A stretch of DNA of 64,000 bases. Source: Datisca glomerata (Eukaryota > Streptophyta > Magnoliopsida > Cucurbitales > Datiscaceae). The position numbers and the translations under genes were made by a program. Shown in pieces: positions 11,618-23,095 of the stretch; position 1 is the stretch's first letter, and each line of letters opens with the position of its first letter. The stretch is taken from NCBI GenBank assembly GCA_003255025.1, contig QANY01009387.1, positions 1,116,001-1,180,000 of the forward strand, written 5' to 3'. Below the pieces are notes generated by a model. That model was not told the origin of the DNA. It worked only from the letters and a program-made list of their open reading frames with translations, and ran no database searches.

Positions 11618-12107
11618 GGAGAAAGGATTTCTGACAAGAAATTCAGGAAGAAAATGAAGAAGAAGAATATAGTGAGGGATAATATTTTACAATAAGAAAA
11701 CAAAGATAGGAAAGAATGAAGAAAAAGAATCCTTAAATAGATTGTGGACTTGAAAAAGAAAATAAAAGGCGCTCAATGAATTTTTTATAATGGGAATCTA
11801 AAGGGACATTTTCTGGAAAGATACGACTGACAAGACAAAACCTTCACCTGCGCCAACATATGACACGACGACAGCTGGAAAAAGAAAGAGGGACAAAGCA
11901 CGCGTCACTCAAAGTAATCAAAAATGGGAAATGAAGCGTCATCACAGGAAAAACACGCATCCCTCTTGATTTACATTAACATTATATATTTCGCTTTTTA
12001 TCTCCAAAGAAGTACAGGTTCCCGAGAAAAGACAAGATGATCTTTGTAAAAGTGCGTGCAAATTAAAACTCCTTATCATTACACATCAGAAAGTGAAACC
12101 CTATTGA

Positions 12108-12123
12108 GGGTAATGGGGATAAA
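12108..12123 (+). other. Polypurine tract before the 3' LTR
   Basis: The sequence gagggtaatggggataaa lies directly before TGAACTGGG, the LTR start. The related element has aatggggggcaaa before TGAATAGG at 24042. Such tracts prime second-strand synthesis. Confidence 0.65.
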
Positions 12124-12773
12124 TGAACTGGGAAAAAACCTCCCAACACGCATGTACAGAAAGAACCAATTTTGAGAGGACGCGTGGACCATAAACATAG
12201 CAAGGATGAGGGCTAGACGGGAAAGAACACAGAAGCAAGAATTCTAGTCAGAACAAGAAAGAGCACAGAAGCGCGAATACTCGTCAGAACGGGAAAGGAA
12301 GGGTAAGAAGAAGAGCGGAAACGGATGAAAGATATCCGAAATGACAGACAGATGTGATTGATTAAGTAAAGCTGAATTACTTAGATGAGACAGATTGACA
12401 AGCCACCAAGTGGCTATGACTGATTGGCTCAAAATAATAAAGAACACAAAGTGGTTGTGATTGATTGGCAGTTGAGCGGGACATAAAGGAAAATAGGGTC
12501 ATACCCAACAGAATGACCCCCACGAACGAGTGCAATCCCTAGGCATAATGAGTACCTCATTTTATATTATTATTTTAATCAACTTATGGAAATTGAGAAG
12601 CCTATATAAGGCCAATGTACTAGAGGAAAAGGGAGGTCACATTCAATACAATAGCAAGCACAATATAGACCCTTTTATTCCTTACTCTCTCTCTCCTTTT
12701 CTTTTATATAAATTAGGCGTTATCAATATCCCCCTCTTTGGTCCCTGTCTAAATGAAAAAAAAATCCTTTACA
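12124..12773 (+). repeat. 3' LTR of the Tat element
   Basis: About 650 bp, partner of 2861-3568. It is shorter because of several indels, including a shorter CT run. It ends TTTACA, followed directly by unrelated AT-rich sequence. Confidence 0.9.
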
Positions 12774-13394
12774 TGCAACACGTACTATCAGCTCAATTAA
12801 AAAATTAACTAGTTCACAAGTTCTGGTTTTTATTATTTTGTCACCGAGTGTGCCAAAAAAGATGTTGCTCGTTTATGAAGTTTTACACAAATGTGCCAGC
12901 AAAAGTCGATCTAAGTTTGATTCTTAGTCATAGACAAGGTTTAAATGCTTCAATTAAGAAGATTTTGTAATACACATATATTAACATTGAAGCAACAATA
13001 CAAATAGGCTTGAATAAAACTTAGAATCTATACTAACATTGAATTAGCAGCAACGCAAGCAGGCTTGAATAAAACTTAATGTAAAAACATTTTGAAATAA
13101 CATGCTCGAGTGAACCTTGAATACAATAAAAGGGTAAATAGTTATAAGATCATAGATACTCTACTCCTATGATTATCATGCTCTATGTATAATAAATAGT
13201 TGTGTAAAACTACTCCCGAATTCCTAAGATAGAGTTGCAAATTCGTTGCAATCTGAGTTTCTAATTGTTTGTTGTTGGGCTTTTCTTCATCTTCATCTGC
13301 TCAATTTATAAGCCATGGGGATGAGTAACTACTTCGACGACCCAATATACCCACTTTGTCATGTCTTCAACCGTAAATGTTGGAATCAATAATC
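12774..13394. other. AT-rich spacer, no gene
   Basis: No open coding potential. A stretch near 12890-12960 resembles 1090-1165 (tttaca..aa..tg.ccagcaaaag, then catagacaa), which suggests an old dispersed repeat shared with the other side of the Tat element. Confidence 0.5.
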
Positions 13395-13488
13395 ATTCAT
13401 GTTTGCAACTTTAAACACTCTGGCAATTATAACCGTTCATGTTTGCAACTTTAAACACTCTGGCAATTATAACCGTTCATGTTTGCAG
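13395..13488 (+). repeat. 40-bp tandem repeat, 2.3 copies
   Basis: The 40-bp unit ttcatgtttgcaacttt...aattataaccg occurs at 13395-13434 and 13435-13474, nearly identical, and a third begins at 13475 before the Harbinger-like element. Sequence after that element (taactgttcatgttagca from 14677) looks like another, more diverged unit start. Confidence 0.85.
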
Positions 13489-13496
13489 CACCTTAA

Positions 13497-14676
13497 GGGC
13501 CATTTGGTTCGAGAATTTTAAGATTACCGGTAAGAATTTGATTAGTAGAAATGTGAGTAGTGGGAATTATATCAGTGGAAATACAAGATTACTATTTTTG
13601 GTAAGACATATGAATCTTGTACTAGATTAATATGAATATTATATTACTGTGTTTAATTTGTAAAATTTTTATATTAACGAATGTATAAAAATATATAATT
13701 TTACCTTCTTACCTTTGTAATATTCCTTGCAATTGATATATATCTTTTACGCTTTAATACTAGTTCAATTATATTTACTTACTTTAAAATACTACAACAA
13801 TAAAGAAGCAAATATAGTTTAATACTGCTTTATTTGCTTTAAGAAGAAAGATATTTCATTCATTTAGAACAATTTCAGCCATTATTTACCATCAAAAGAA
13901 GAAAAAAAAACGGATGATATCCAAATAAACTGCGGGGAAAAATGAAAGCCTAAACTTAAAAGAATCAAACAAGTAAAGGTTTCAGTCATCCAACAGAAAG
14001 TTTGCAGGCTCACTTCTTGCAGCATAACCAAACTTTGATGTATTGAATTTCCTGCAATGAATTTATCATTAGCTTTTCCATCTCAAGTACTTCTTTTTTG
14101 CTGTAAGCTGTATCAGAAATCAAAATAAGATCATTCGCTACAAGAACAAAAACCTCTTCATATTTACAGGCAAGAATAGCTGTCATCCCTACCACCTGGA
14201 GCTTCTTCCTGAAGAAAGAAACCCTACATGAAGAAAGAAACAACTATCTAGAAAAAAACATATAGTGCAACAACACCGAATCCATCAATTTGAACTACCT
14301 AATTATAGATCAAAGCCTATAATTCAATATGCTGGAATTTTCAAAATTGGGTTGAATTTTTTAAACTCACACACTGCTCCATCCATGGAGTTCGAGTGAA
14401 CGATTGAAGAAGTTTTTACTTCAGCAATAATAGAAGGGAATATCTGGATATGAAACTTCTGACACGATTGATGATGGATTGAAGTTGTAATACCTTGTAT
14501 CCCTTCTCTCCGAGAATAAGAGATAGCAAGTTGAAGGAGAATGATTGGGATTCCTCCTCCCAGCCGGAATAATCGATGACAGCCAGTTACATGCCCACCC
14601 CAAATCTAGAAACAAAGAAAGAAATGGTGTTGAGATTCTCATTCCAGCTACAAGATACCTGGAACCAAACGAGCCC
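13497..14676. mobile_element. PIF/Harbinger (Tourist-like) non-autonomous element
   Basis: The left end reads GGGCCATTTGGTTCGAGAA. The right end, on the other strand, reads GGGCTCGTTTGGTTCCAGG. Both are flanked by TAA (13494-13496 and 14677-14679), the target-site duplication type of PIF/Harbinger. Length is 1180 bp with no transposase, so it would need one supplied elsewhere. It contains a cyclin B exon fragment on the minus strand, making it a Pack-type, gene-carrying element. The terminal inverted repeats are short and imperfect. Confidence 0.75.
14052..14208 (-). pseudogene. Captured cyclin B exon fragment
   Basis: The minus strand encodes about 52 residues of the cyclin N-terminal box of a plant B-type cyclin: [19 protein letters not shown], then [20 protein letters not shown] and KLMINSLQ. 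In B2 cyclins this block helps bind the kinase partner. The fragment is preceded by tttctttcttcag, a good splice acceptor, so genomic DNA with intron sequence was captured, not a spliced copy. One residue of the usual ILIACKYEEV spacing appears to be missing. Beyond 14052 similarity fades and a stop follows. It cannot make a working cyclin. Confidence 0.85.
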
Positions 14677-14679
14677 TAA

Positions 14680-15149
14680 CTGTTCATGTTAGCATTGTAA
14701 CTACCCAGGTCCTTGATTGCTTTGCTGCTCCACCATCTCTTTTTTTTTTTATCTTTTTTTGCCACTTGGTCATGTTCTTATTTTGACACTTGCCTAAGTG
14801 TTTGACTTCGTTGTTAAGTACGTGGTCACTATTTAAATGAAACACGTGGCGAATGCAAGATACATTGACGTTAAGTAATTGACAATACTCATGTGTCAAT
14901 CACGTTTATCCTAATGAAAATATTCTGAGTGTAAACACCATGATTCACCATGGCTGTTTTGGTTAACTTCCAAAATCTTAATTCATGTTTTAAAAAAATA
15001 TGTTAGTACTTTATTCACATGTATCCTTTAATGTATGCAAACTTAGTTGAAACGGTCACCTCTTCATTTTTCGGAATTGTTTCTTGTCAATTCTACAAAC
15101 TATTAGGATGCTGAGATCGGTAAATTTTAAAATTACTAATAATTATAGT
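14680..15149. other. AT-rich spacer, no gene
   Basis: Contains poly-T tracts (14741-14758) and no supported coding region. Its first bases resemble the 40-bp repeat on the other side of the Harbinger-like element. Confidence 0.5.
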
Positions 15150-15960
15150 TAAAGTCAACAATTACAGGATTATCAGTTGTGAGTTTTGAGATACTACCTA
15201 TATTTTTTTTGTTAAAGAAGGAACACATAAACTTATCGTTGGCTGAAAATGCATTTTTATCAATATATGTAGTATGGTAAGCTGTACCATACTACTTATA
15301 TTTACCCTTGTAATCACTTCAAAGGACATGTGTGTAAGATCTGTTGTGATGTGGTGATTTGCACCGCTGTCAAGATATGAGGTACCATCATTAGAGTTAT
15401 TGGTTGAGACTGCAAAAGTGCTTGGAGACCTGTGAGAGTTGCCAGCTACTGAGGAGAGTGGGTGCGACATCTGTACATTAGAGTGCTGAGTGGGCTCATC
15501 AGCTTGGAAGTAGGGATCAAATATACCATAACATGTTGAAGCATAGTGCGCTACTCTTCTGCATATTTGGCCCATGGGTCCGTTTCCATCTCTTCCTCTA
15601 GTATTGCTTGTGCTTCCTCTATGAAAATTGGCTGGAGTATAAGGTGTGTTGTTAGTCAACATGGAAACTGGCCACATGAGCTGCTGGTGTCTGAACTTTA
15701 AGAGAGTTGTTGCTCAAGAGCTATTCAATTCTCATTTCATGGCTCTGCAAACATGAACTGAGCTTCCTCTTGCAAAACAGAATCACCTCTAAATGTAAGA
15801 TACACACAAGTGCACCAAGTATATAGAGTAACAAGTCTTCATCAGTGATAAGCTGGCCTGTAGAAGATAGATTGTCAGTAATTGTTTTCATTTGAAAAAT
15901 TAACATTGATTTAATTGCTGTTAAAAATTTGGCCATTTAGTATAATTACTTGGGAAGTAA
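15150..15960 (-). pseudogene. Ty1/copia gag-protease remnant
   Basis: Minus-strand frames at 15936-15721 and 15677-15198 give copia gag (SDEDL-like ITDEDLLLYILGAL; CLQSHEMRIE), a decayed zinc knuckle (QICRRVAHYASTCY, first Cys lost) and the protease start SYLDSGANHHITTDLT with its catalytic Asp. Similarity continues to about 15150 (PSLTKKI block). RT, integrase and LTRs are absent. Upstream, near 15990, a TATAAATACATAAA sequence may come from the LTR-leader, but I cannot define an LTR. Confidence 0.85.
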
Positions 15961-18900
15961 AATATTGTTGAAGAAACAACTACTCAGCTGGCCCATTAAG
16001 TTTATGTATTTATAGTTGCAAACATGAGCATAGGCCAATTATAACTTGGCCTACAAACTAATCAAAGACTCCTTCAGTTGACAGCTTCCCATGAAAAATG
16101 TCGAACATCCCTTGCCAACTCAGTTTAAATCTGTAACTTCGCAGGTGATCATGTTATGGTAACTAAAGATATAGTGATACTGTAGTATAGATTTTGAGTC
16201 ATTAAATCAAACTATAAGTGATAATCTAAGAGTGTGCCTAAGTTTTCTCGATAGTTGTACCATGATTAATAATGCCATAAAATTTTCTCTTTCAACTAAT
16301 ACTGAAAATAAATTGTGGAAAAAAAGGTTAGAGAATAAACGGGTAAAGAAAAAGCAACAAATAGCTTTTTAGGCAGAGCTATATTCCACCTTTAAAATAA
16401 ACTAATAAAAAGCAAGTCTCCACTTAAAGAGGAGTTGCATGGAGTTCATCCTCACATATTGCTAGTGGTCACTTATCATGTTATTGTTTATATACTTCCT
16501 CTTTTTAATCAATTGTTTTTTGTTTTTTGTTTTTCAACATATAGATCAAAGGGTTTTTAGTGGGCATTTCCTTTTAGAGCCATTGAGTTTTCATTTTCCC
16601 CTCACACTCTTTCCTTAAAACCCCTCTCTTCTCCACTCTCATAAAGTATACCTTTAAACCCTCTCGGTTTGTGAAAGCTGAAATCTCCACAATTAGTTTT
16701 TAATTGTTAGTGAAAAAGTAATAGAAAATGACATTGTGTTCTTGTGTTTGATCCACTAATTAGGCTTAGGATATTATTAATCATTCATTTTTGCAAACTC
16801 TCTTTTTAGTCTAGACTTAATTTTTTTATTCATGAGTCTACAATGTTGACACTTCAAATTAAACAGAAACAAAAAATATTGTTAATTTAAAGCTCTTGAA
16901 AATAGGTTTTTACGCTATGATTAATGATCACATGTTAAATTACTATACGGACCAAAAAGAAAACAGAACCGGGTTAAGGTATAATCAATCACTTGTTTAT
17001 TTCTTTTGATTAATGAGCCCATTACACTAGAAATAGTTTTAATGAAGATGATATAATTGATGCAAAGACTTGGACTTAAGAATTTTTTTCTTGGATAGAA
17101 ATTCAAAATTATGACTAATTCTAAAAGTTAGTAGGGTCAAAGTGAATTTAAATATTTATTTAGTTTTTTAAGAAACGTCCTTTATTAAGAGGTGTTTATT
17201 TATTTATGTAAGAAATATTCTTTATTAAGAGGCATAACATGTATGTACTTAATATTAAGTGAGAAGAAAGATTGGTGATAAACAACTATGATACTATGAT
17301 AAATTACTATCAATGCCAAAATCTCATTGTTATGTATTTGAGTGTACATTTATTTATTTCTATAGCTACGATCGTATGACGTAACTCTTGTCAAAATTAG
17401 AACCAACTTCTATTCTGACAGAACATGAGTTTGTTATTTTTTGTCGATCTGAACCATTAAATTCAAAATAACGGTCCAGTTTGACAAAGTATGAAAATAA
17501 AAAAAATAAAAAAATAATTCTTTTCTTTTTTCTTTCCAATCCAACAAGACCATTGCATTTTGAGTTAACGATTCTGATTGAATAAGATTATTTCATATTC
17601 AACCTTGACTAGATGGTAATCCTAATCTCTCTTGTCAAGGGGGAACTACGTTGACTCCACTGAAATTTTTTTCCTTTATATATATGCGTAAATATAGATT
17701 TTAAAAATTCTTGTATATTTAGGATATTTCACTCTATTGAAGTTTTAGAAATATATTATAGTAATATGGTTAGTATGTGAATTGTACAAGTAGACGAAAA
17801 AAAATAGATTATGAATTATACAAATCAAGAGGTAAAAAAAACTTCACAATTAAAAACCTACTTTCCCCCTCTCCTTTCCTCCTTCGTTCTTAGCCCAAAC
17901 ACGTTCCTTTCTCAAATTATTCTGTTATATCTCTTTGCAACCTTTGGTGCACTACAAAGTATACAATTCCCTCCCCCTCCCTCTCTTTGCAACCGTTACA
18001 AACACAATAGTTGAGTTAGATCTGATCGTTCAATTAGATTTGAATGGATTAAATTTAACTAAATTAATTATTTTTATGTTAAAATATTATTTGCTTTATT
18101 AAATTTTTTAATTTTTCTCTTGATCTAATTCGTTCATATATAATTGAAGGAACAAGATATAACTTTTTCTCTGCCTTTAGAAGCCCTGAGAATCCATATC
18201 CATAAACCAGGGTGGGCTAGATTAGCTCTAGGGGATGCAGACCCTTGAAATCATAAGGAAATAGTTCTGAAATCCACTAGGAAAATAGAGAAAACTCTTA
18301 AACGAATAGTTATGGATAGAAAATAGCTAATTTCTTTTTACAACTACAACCTTATTTATAAACTCCAAAACCCCTAAAATATCGTATTTTAAAAAAAAAT
18401 ATCCAATAAATAGAACTCTACTTTAATAGAGAAATCCTAAATCTCTCTTACAATAAGCATAAAAATAATTACTAGACCTATAGTTCTGAAAATTACATAA
18501 AATTATCATAGTACCAGCATAATTATAATTGACGCATAAATATTCCCATTTGAGAAAACCTCGTCATCGAATTTCTTAGTATGTTGAACTTGAAACACTA
18601 ATCTCTCCATAGAAATTGTTACTAGCAACTTATGATAACTTTTGAATAATAAAATCTCTTCTATGTCATCTTGAATTAAATAGAAATATGGGTGAGTCTA
18701 ATACTAAGGGTTGTAACAAAATTTTCATGAACTTCCAATAAAAATCTATGCATCTTGATAAATTACAATTCCAAAATATATGTGAATTGCCATGTACAAT
18801 CTGCTTCTCTTTTTTTATTTGTACTCAACAAAATCTTCATCAACTAATCCTCATAGAGGAATCGGAATCTAAATATTGAAAGCAAGTTCAATACCTAATT

Positions 18901-19056
18901 GATTCCAGAATAGTTTTTATCTTTTGACCTTGTTGGACTTGTAACAACATCAAAATAGGTGGCACCCATAAACACCATCAAGAGCGTGGTCACCTCCCTT
19001 CACATTGTTTCATTTAATCATTGATGTGAACACAAATCTTTAGATCTAATAGTTGT
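15961..19056. other. AT-rich intergenic sequence
   Basis: No gene supported. Short ORFs are low-complexity or chance. Visible structure is minor: a short direct repeat (aagaaa..tctttattaagaggy.t) at 17170-17200 and 17208-17235, and a pyrimidine-rich block at 17855-18000. Between 18180 and 18960 composition changes a little and could be an unnamed retroelement remnant, but no family could be assigned. Confidence 0.5.
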
Positions 19057-20123
19057 TGAACAGGTAAAAAATATCCGCTGCCATGTGGATAAAAGAGACC
19101 TACCTAGGGCTCACGAAAAGTGGAAAAATCACTCAAGTGTAGGTTCCCGAGAGAAGACAAGACAATTTTTGAAAAGGCGCATGTAAATCGAGATCTCCTC
19201 ATCATTACACATCAATAAGTGAAATTTATTGAGTGTAATGGGGTGGGGGAAAATGAACAGGAAAAAAATCACCTGAGACACATATACAGAAAGAACGCTG
19301 AAGCAGAAAATCTCGTCGAAACGGGAAAGAACGTTGAAGCCAGAGACCTTGTCAGAACAGGAAAGAATGCTGAAGCGGAGAACCTTCGCTTCTAGAACGG
19401 GGGGCAATCGCTTCTGGAACAGGTGATTATCGCTTCTGGAACGGGTGACTATCACTTCTGGAATGGGGGAACTATCATTTCCTGAACGGGGGACCATCAC
19501 TCCCAGAACGGGAAAGAAAAATAGAATGGGAAAAAAGGGTTCAAACCCACAATCAAGTGGTTGTAATTGATTGGGTAAGCTGAGCGACCTGAAAAAAATA
19601 AATTGGCAGGCCACCAAGTAGCTTTGACTAATTAGCTCGGAACAACAAAAAATCGTCAAGTGGCTATGATTGATTTATGGTTGAGTGAGACAGATGGGAG
19701 ATGAGAAAGGAAAAGGAAGAGGATCAGAATCGTGGGATGGATCTTATGGCTACAATCAATTCAGCAGTGACAAAGACGGTATAGAGAATATACCATCAGC
19801 CAACAATATAGGGGAGTGTGATCATCCCCCTTTATCTTTATTATCCTTATTATTGTAAGGCCTATAAGTACAGACTCATGTAAAAAGAGAAAGGGGGGCC
19901 TAAAAAGTCTCAACTAAAGACACTGCTCTTCCTCTCTTCTCTCATCAACAACTATGTAAAATCTTTTTACACCTGTGAATATCAACAATCTCCCCGCGAT
20001 TTTTCTTCCCTTTAAGAATTTTTCACGTAAATGATGGTGTCTTTATTCTTTCATTCTCTCTTTAAACTATGATCTTTATCATTTGTTCGTAGAGGGTTCT
20101 CCATATAAAAAAAATCATTTACA
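19057..20123 (+). repeat. 5' LTR of the LARD-like element
   Basis: Runs from TGAACAGG to TTTACA, about 1067 bp. It contains a second, internal LTR start at 19254 (TGAACAGG) preceded by its own polypurine tract (gtaatggggtgggggaaa). The first 197 bp match the interior of the Tat element upstream of its 3' LTR (caggttcccgag..., cattacacatca). The LTR has thus been extended leftwards. A TATA-like element (cctataagtaca) lies at 19861-19872. Confidence 0.85.
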
Positions 20124-20144
20124 TTTAATGCTTTCATTGAGAGC
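20124..20144 (+). other. Primer-binding site region
   Basis: tttaatgctttcattgagagc follows the LTR directly and matches the site at 3570-3590 with a few changes. Confidence 0.65.
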
Positions 20145-21734
20145 GAGAGAAAAATTCAAAGAAATCCCTCCCAAAATGAGAAAAACCAAATCAAACGCAC
20201 CCTCAACAACAAAAGCGGGAACATAAACGGCAATGGGTTAGAAGCAGAGATGGGAACAACAATAAGTACAAAACTGGAAACGGAACAGAAAACGGTAAAC
20301 TCATTCCTTGCGTATTTGAAATAGTTATTTCTTTTACATCATTATCAACTTCTTAAAAAAAAGAGGAGAGGAGAACTTATTTGACTCGTGATAAACAAAG
20401 TTTTGAGTTTTACTTCTAACTGGATTTAAAGTTTTGAGTTGAAATGACTCTAGAACAGAAAATGTCTCAAGAACGGGGAAATCCTAAGAACGGAAACAAA
20501 ATTATCTTCAGAACGAGAACCGAATTAGCTTGAAATGGAAACAGAATTAGCTTGGCAATAGGAAAGTTCTGAGACCGGGAAAAGTCTCGAGAGAAGGGAA
20601 AGTCCTGAATCAGAAAAGAAATCCATTCGAAGGAATGATAAGTTAAAAAAATCAGAGCAGATAATAAAAGAAGTGATCAGAAAGCACATAAAATAAAAAA
20701 GGCTTCAGAAAAGTTGAGGTCAGAGCTTCAGAAAAGTCCAAGGCAGAGATTTAGAATGGAAAAGTTGAAGTTCAGATCAGAGAAACTTCAGCTCTTCAGA
20801 AAATAAAAAGTTAGAGTGTTAGAATTTCAGAACAGAAATATGAAAGGATTTCAGAAAAGAAATTCGTTAGAAAAGAAAAAAAGAGTTAGGAAGGAATTTC
20901 AGGACAAAAACTCCAAAGTAAAAATCTAAGCAAATAAGACAACATTCATACCTCTTAGGAAGGGAAAGTCAAGAAATCTGTCACTCAAACGTTTCAGAAT
21001 GGGAAAACAAGGAGACTGCGTTCAAATGTTTTAGAACGGGAAGACCCAAAAAGGGAAAGCTACGAATTAAGCAAATTCAGTCATTCAAAAGGAATTTATG
21101 AGTGCAGGAAAATAAAAGATGAACAAACAATGAGAATAGAGACATCCTGACTAGGGGAACAGAGACGTCATGATGATGTGAACAGAAATGTCTTAATAAC
21201 GGAAGCGACAACGGGAACAAAAATGGAAACTGAAACAAAAAAAGTTGGAAGCAAAATTACATGGCGAGTCACATAAGCATATATGAGAGTATGCTTCATG
21301 GAGAACTTTACGGAATTCAAGTTGAGCTCCATATCAAAAGTATGATAATCCTCGTACAGGAAAGTAAACTCAATCACGTCTTTCGTATTTAATTTCTTTC
21401 TAAACTGTATAGACTTACGTAGCATATTATATATCTTTAAAAATCTATGGATGTATACTTCTTGAAGAGTTTTGTAGAACTTGATTCGGAGCTAAAAAAG
21501 GGTTATGATAATTTCCATGAAGACTGCTGAGGAAAGCACATCATGTAGAACGATCAACTTCAGAAATTAAACTGTGTTTTATGGAAGCCAGTTATATAGA
21601 AAATCTTATAACATCAGGAAGACGTAGGAGTCTACTTATTAAAGAAATTTACAGAATTCAATTTGGAGTTCTCAATCAAAGTTTGTAACGTGATAACGTT
21701 CAGGCTATCAACTCTCTCTCTCTTCTTCGATAAT
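20145..21734 (+). other. Purine-rich non-coding interior of the LARD-like element
   Basis: No coding frame is supported. The sequence is built of short, irregular purine-rich motifs (gaacgggaa, cttcagaaaag, ggaaagtc). A (CT)n run lies at 21712-21723, next to the array. Confidence 0.6.
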
Positions 21735-22930
21735 GGAACTAAGGGCATAAGTACTTGGGAGGGACAATTAATAAGTCCTACTCTAAAAAAGAACTAAGGG
21801 CATAAGTTCTTGGGATGGGTAGTTCATAAGTCATACTCTCAAAAGGAACTAAGGGCGTAAGTCCTTGGGAGGGGCAGTTCATAAGTCATAATCTCAGAAG
21901 GAACTAAGGGCATAAGTCATTGGGAGAGGCAATTCATAAGTCCTACTCTCATAAGGAACTAAGGATGTAAGTCCTTGGGAGGGGCAATCATAAATCCTAC
22001 TCTCAGAAGGAACTAAGGGTGTAAGTCTTTGGGAAGGGCAGTTCATAAATTCTACTCTCAAAAGAAACTAAGGGCATAAGTCATTGGGAGGGTCAATTTA
22101 TAAGTCCTACTTTCAGAATGAACTAAGGGCGTAAGTCCTCGGGAGGGGCCATTCATAAATCCTACTCTTAGAAGGAATTAAGGGCATAAGTCCTTGTGAT
22201 GGACAGTTCATAAGTCCTACTTTCAGAAAGAACTAAATGCATAAGTCTTTGTGAGGGGCAGTTCATAAATCCTATTCTCAGAAAGAACTAAATGCATAAG
22301 TCTTTGTGAGGGGCAGTTCATAAATCCTATTCTCAGAAAGAACTGAGGGCGTAAGTCCTTCGGAGGAGCAATTCATAAGTCCTACTTTTAGAAAGAACTG
22401 AGGGCGTAAGTTTTTGGGAGAGGCAATTCATAAGTTCTACTCTCAAAAGAAACTAAGGGCGTAAGTCCTTGGAAGGGGCAATTCATAAGTCCTACTCTCA
22501 GAAGGAACTAAGGGTGTAAGTCCTTGGGAGGGGCAGTTCATAAGTCCTACTCTCAGAAGGAACTAAGGGCGTAAGTCATTGGGAGGGGAAATTCATAAGT
22601 TTTACTCTTAGAAGGAACTAAGGGCATAAGTCCTTCGGAGGGGCAATTCATAAGTCTTACTCTCAGAAAGAACTAAGGGTGTAAGTCTTTGGGAGGGGCA
22701 ATTTATAAGTCCTACTTTTAGAAGGAACTAAGGGTGTAAGTTCTTGAGAGGGGCAATTCATAAATCCTAATATCAAAAAGAACTAAGGGTGTAAGTCCTT
22801 GGAAAAGACAATTCATAAGTCTTACTCTCAGAATGAACTAAGGACATAAGTCCTTGGAAGGGGAAATTCATAAGTCCTACTCTCAAAATGAACTAAGGGC
22901 GTAAGTCTCAGAAGGAATGAAGGGCGTACT
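21735..22930 (+). repeat. 55-bp satellite-like tandem array
   Basis: About 22 head-to-tail units of 52-57 bp with the consensus order ggaactaagggcgtaag, tccttgggaggggc, aattcataagtcctac, tctcagaa. Neighbouring units differ by scattered substitutions; two adjacent units near 22230-22340 share private changes (aactaaatgcataagtcttt), pointing to local duplication. It sits inside the LTR element, between a purine-rich interior and the 3' LTR. Confidence 0.95.
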
Positions 22931-22944
22931 CCGTTCTCAGAAGC

Positions 22945-23095
22945 AACTCGAAATGGGGCCATGGTTCCACTGAATGAGCCTAAATTCTTGGGAGCGTCTA
23001 CGCACGCCTTTCTCAGAATGAAATCAAAACGGGCCATGGTTCCACTAAAGGAGCCTAAGTCCTTGGGAGCGTCTACGTACGTCGTTCTCAAAAGG
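22945..23095 (+). repeat. Tandem duplication, unit about 78 bp
   Basis: Two copies of a unit with ggccatggttccact, gagcctaa, ttgggagcgtctacg and cgttctca. It begins right after the 55-bp array and shares its cttgggag core, so it may be a longer variant derived from it. Confidence 0.8.

Larger units (their letters stand above)
2861..12773 (+). mobile_element. Ty3/gypsy LTR retrotransposon, Tat lineage, decayed
   Basis: Two direct LTRs (2861-3568 and 12124-12773) begin TGAAC and end TTTACA. They enclose a primer-binding-like site, gag, protease, RT, RNase H, a second RNase H, integrase, a tandemly repeated spacer and an antisense gene. Second RNase H plus antisense ORF between pol and the 3' LTR are known hallmarks of the plant Tat lineage. 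All genes carry stops, frameshifts or deletions, so the copy is dead. The five bases beside the two ends (ggccg before, tgcaa after) do not match, so no target-site duplication is visible; one end may have recombined. Confidence 0.93.

Noticed and set aside
14010..14243. A functional cyclin gene
   Set aside because: Only one exon-sized piece of the cyclin box is present, within a small TIR element, with no upstream or downstream cyclin exons.
13497..14676. hAT or MULE origin of the GGGC...GTTTGGTTC element
   Set aside because: The target-site duplication is 3 bp (TAA); hAT gives 8 and MULE about 9.
17811..18014. 67-codon ORF in a pyrimidine-rich stretch
   Set aside because: Composition-driven (Ser/Leu/Pro), with no motif and no neighbouring gene structure.
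19129..19659. 176-codon ORF on the minus strand
   Set aside because: Antisense through the LARD-like LTR; its translation is only the repeat motifs gaacggg and aagcggaa, and the 3' LTR has it broken.
2861..20123. LTRs at 2861 and 19057 as the two ends of one giant element
   Set aside because: Each has a nearer, better matching partner (12124 and 24042), and the LARD LTR carries an extension the first lacks.
21735..22930. CRISPR-like array
   Set aside because: There are no unique spacers between constant repeats; the whole 55-bp unit repeats head to tail, in a plant retroelement.
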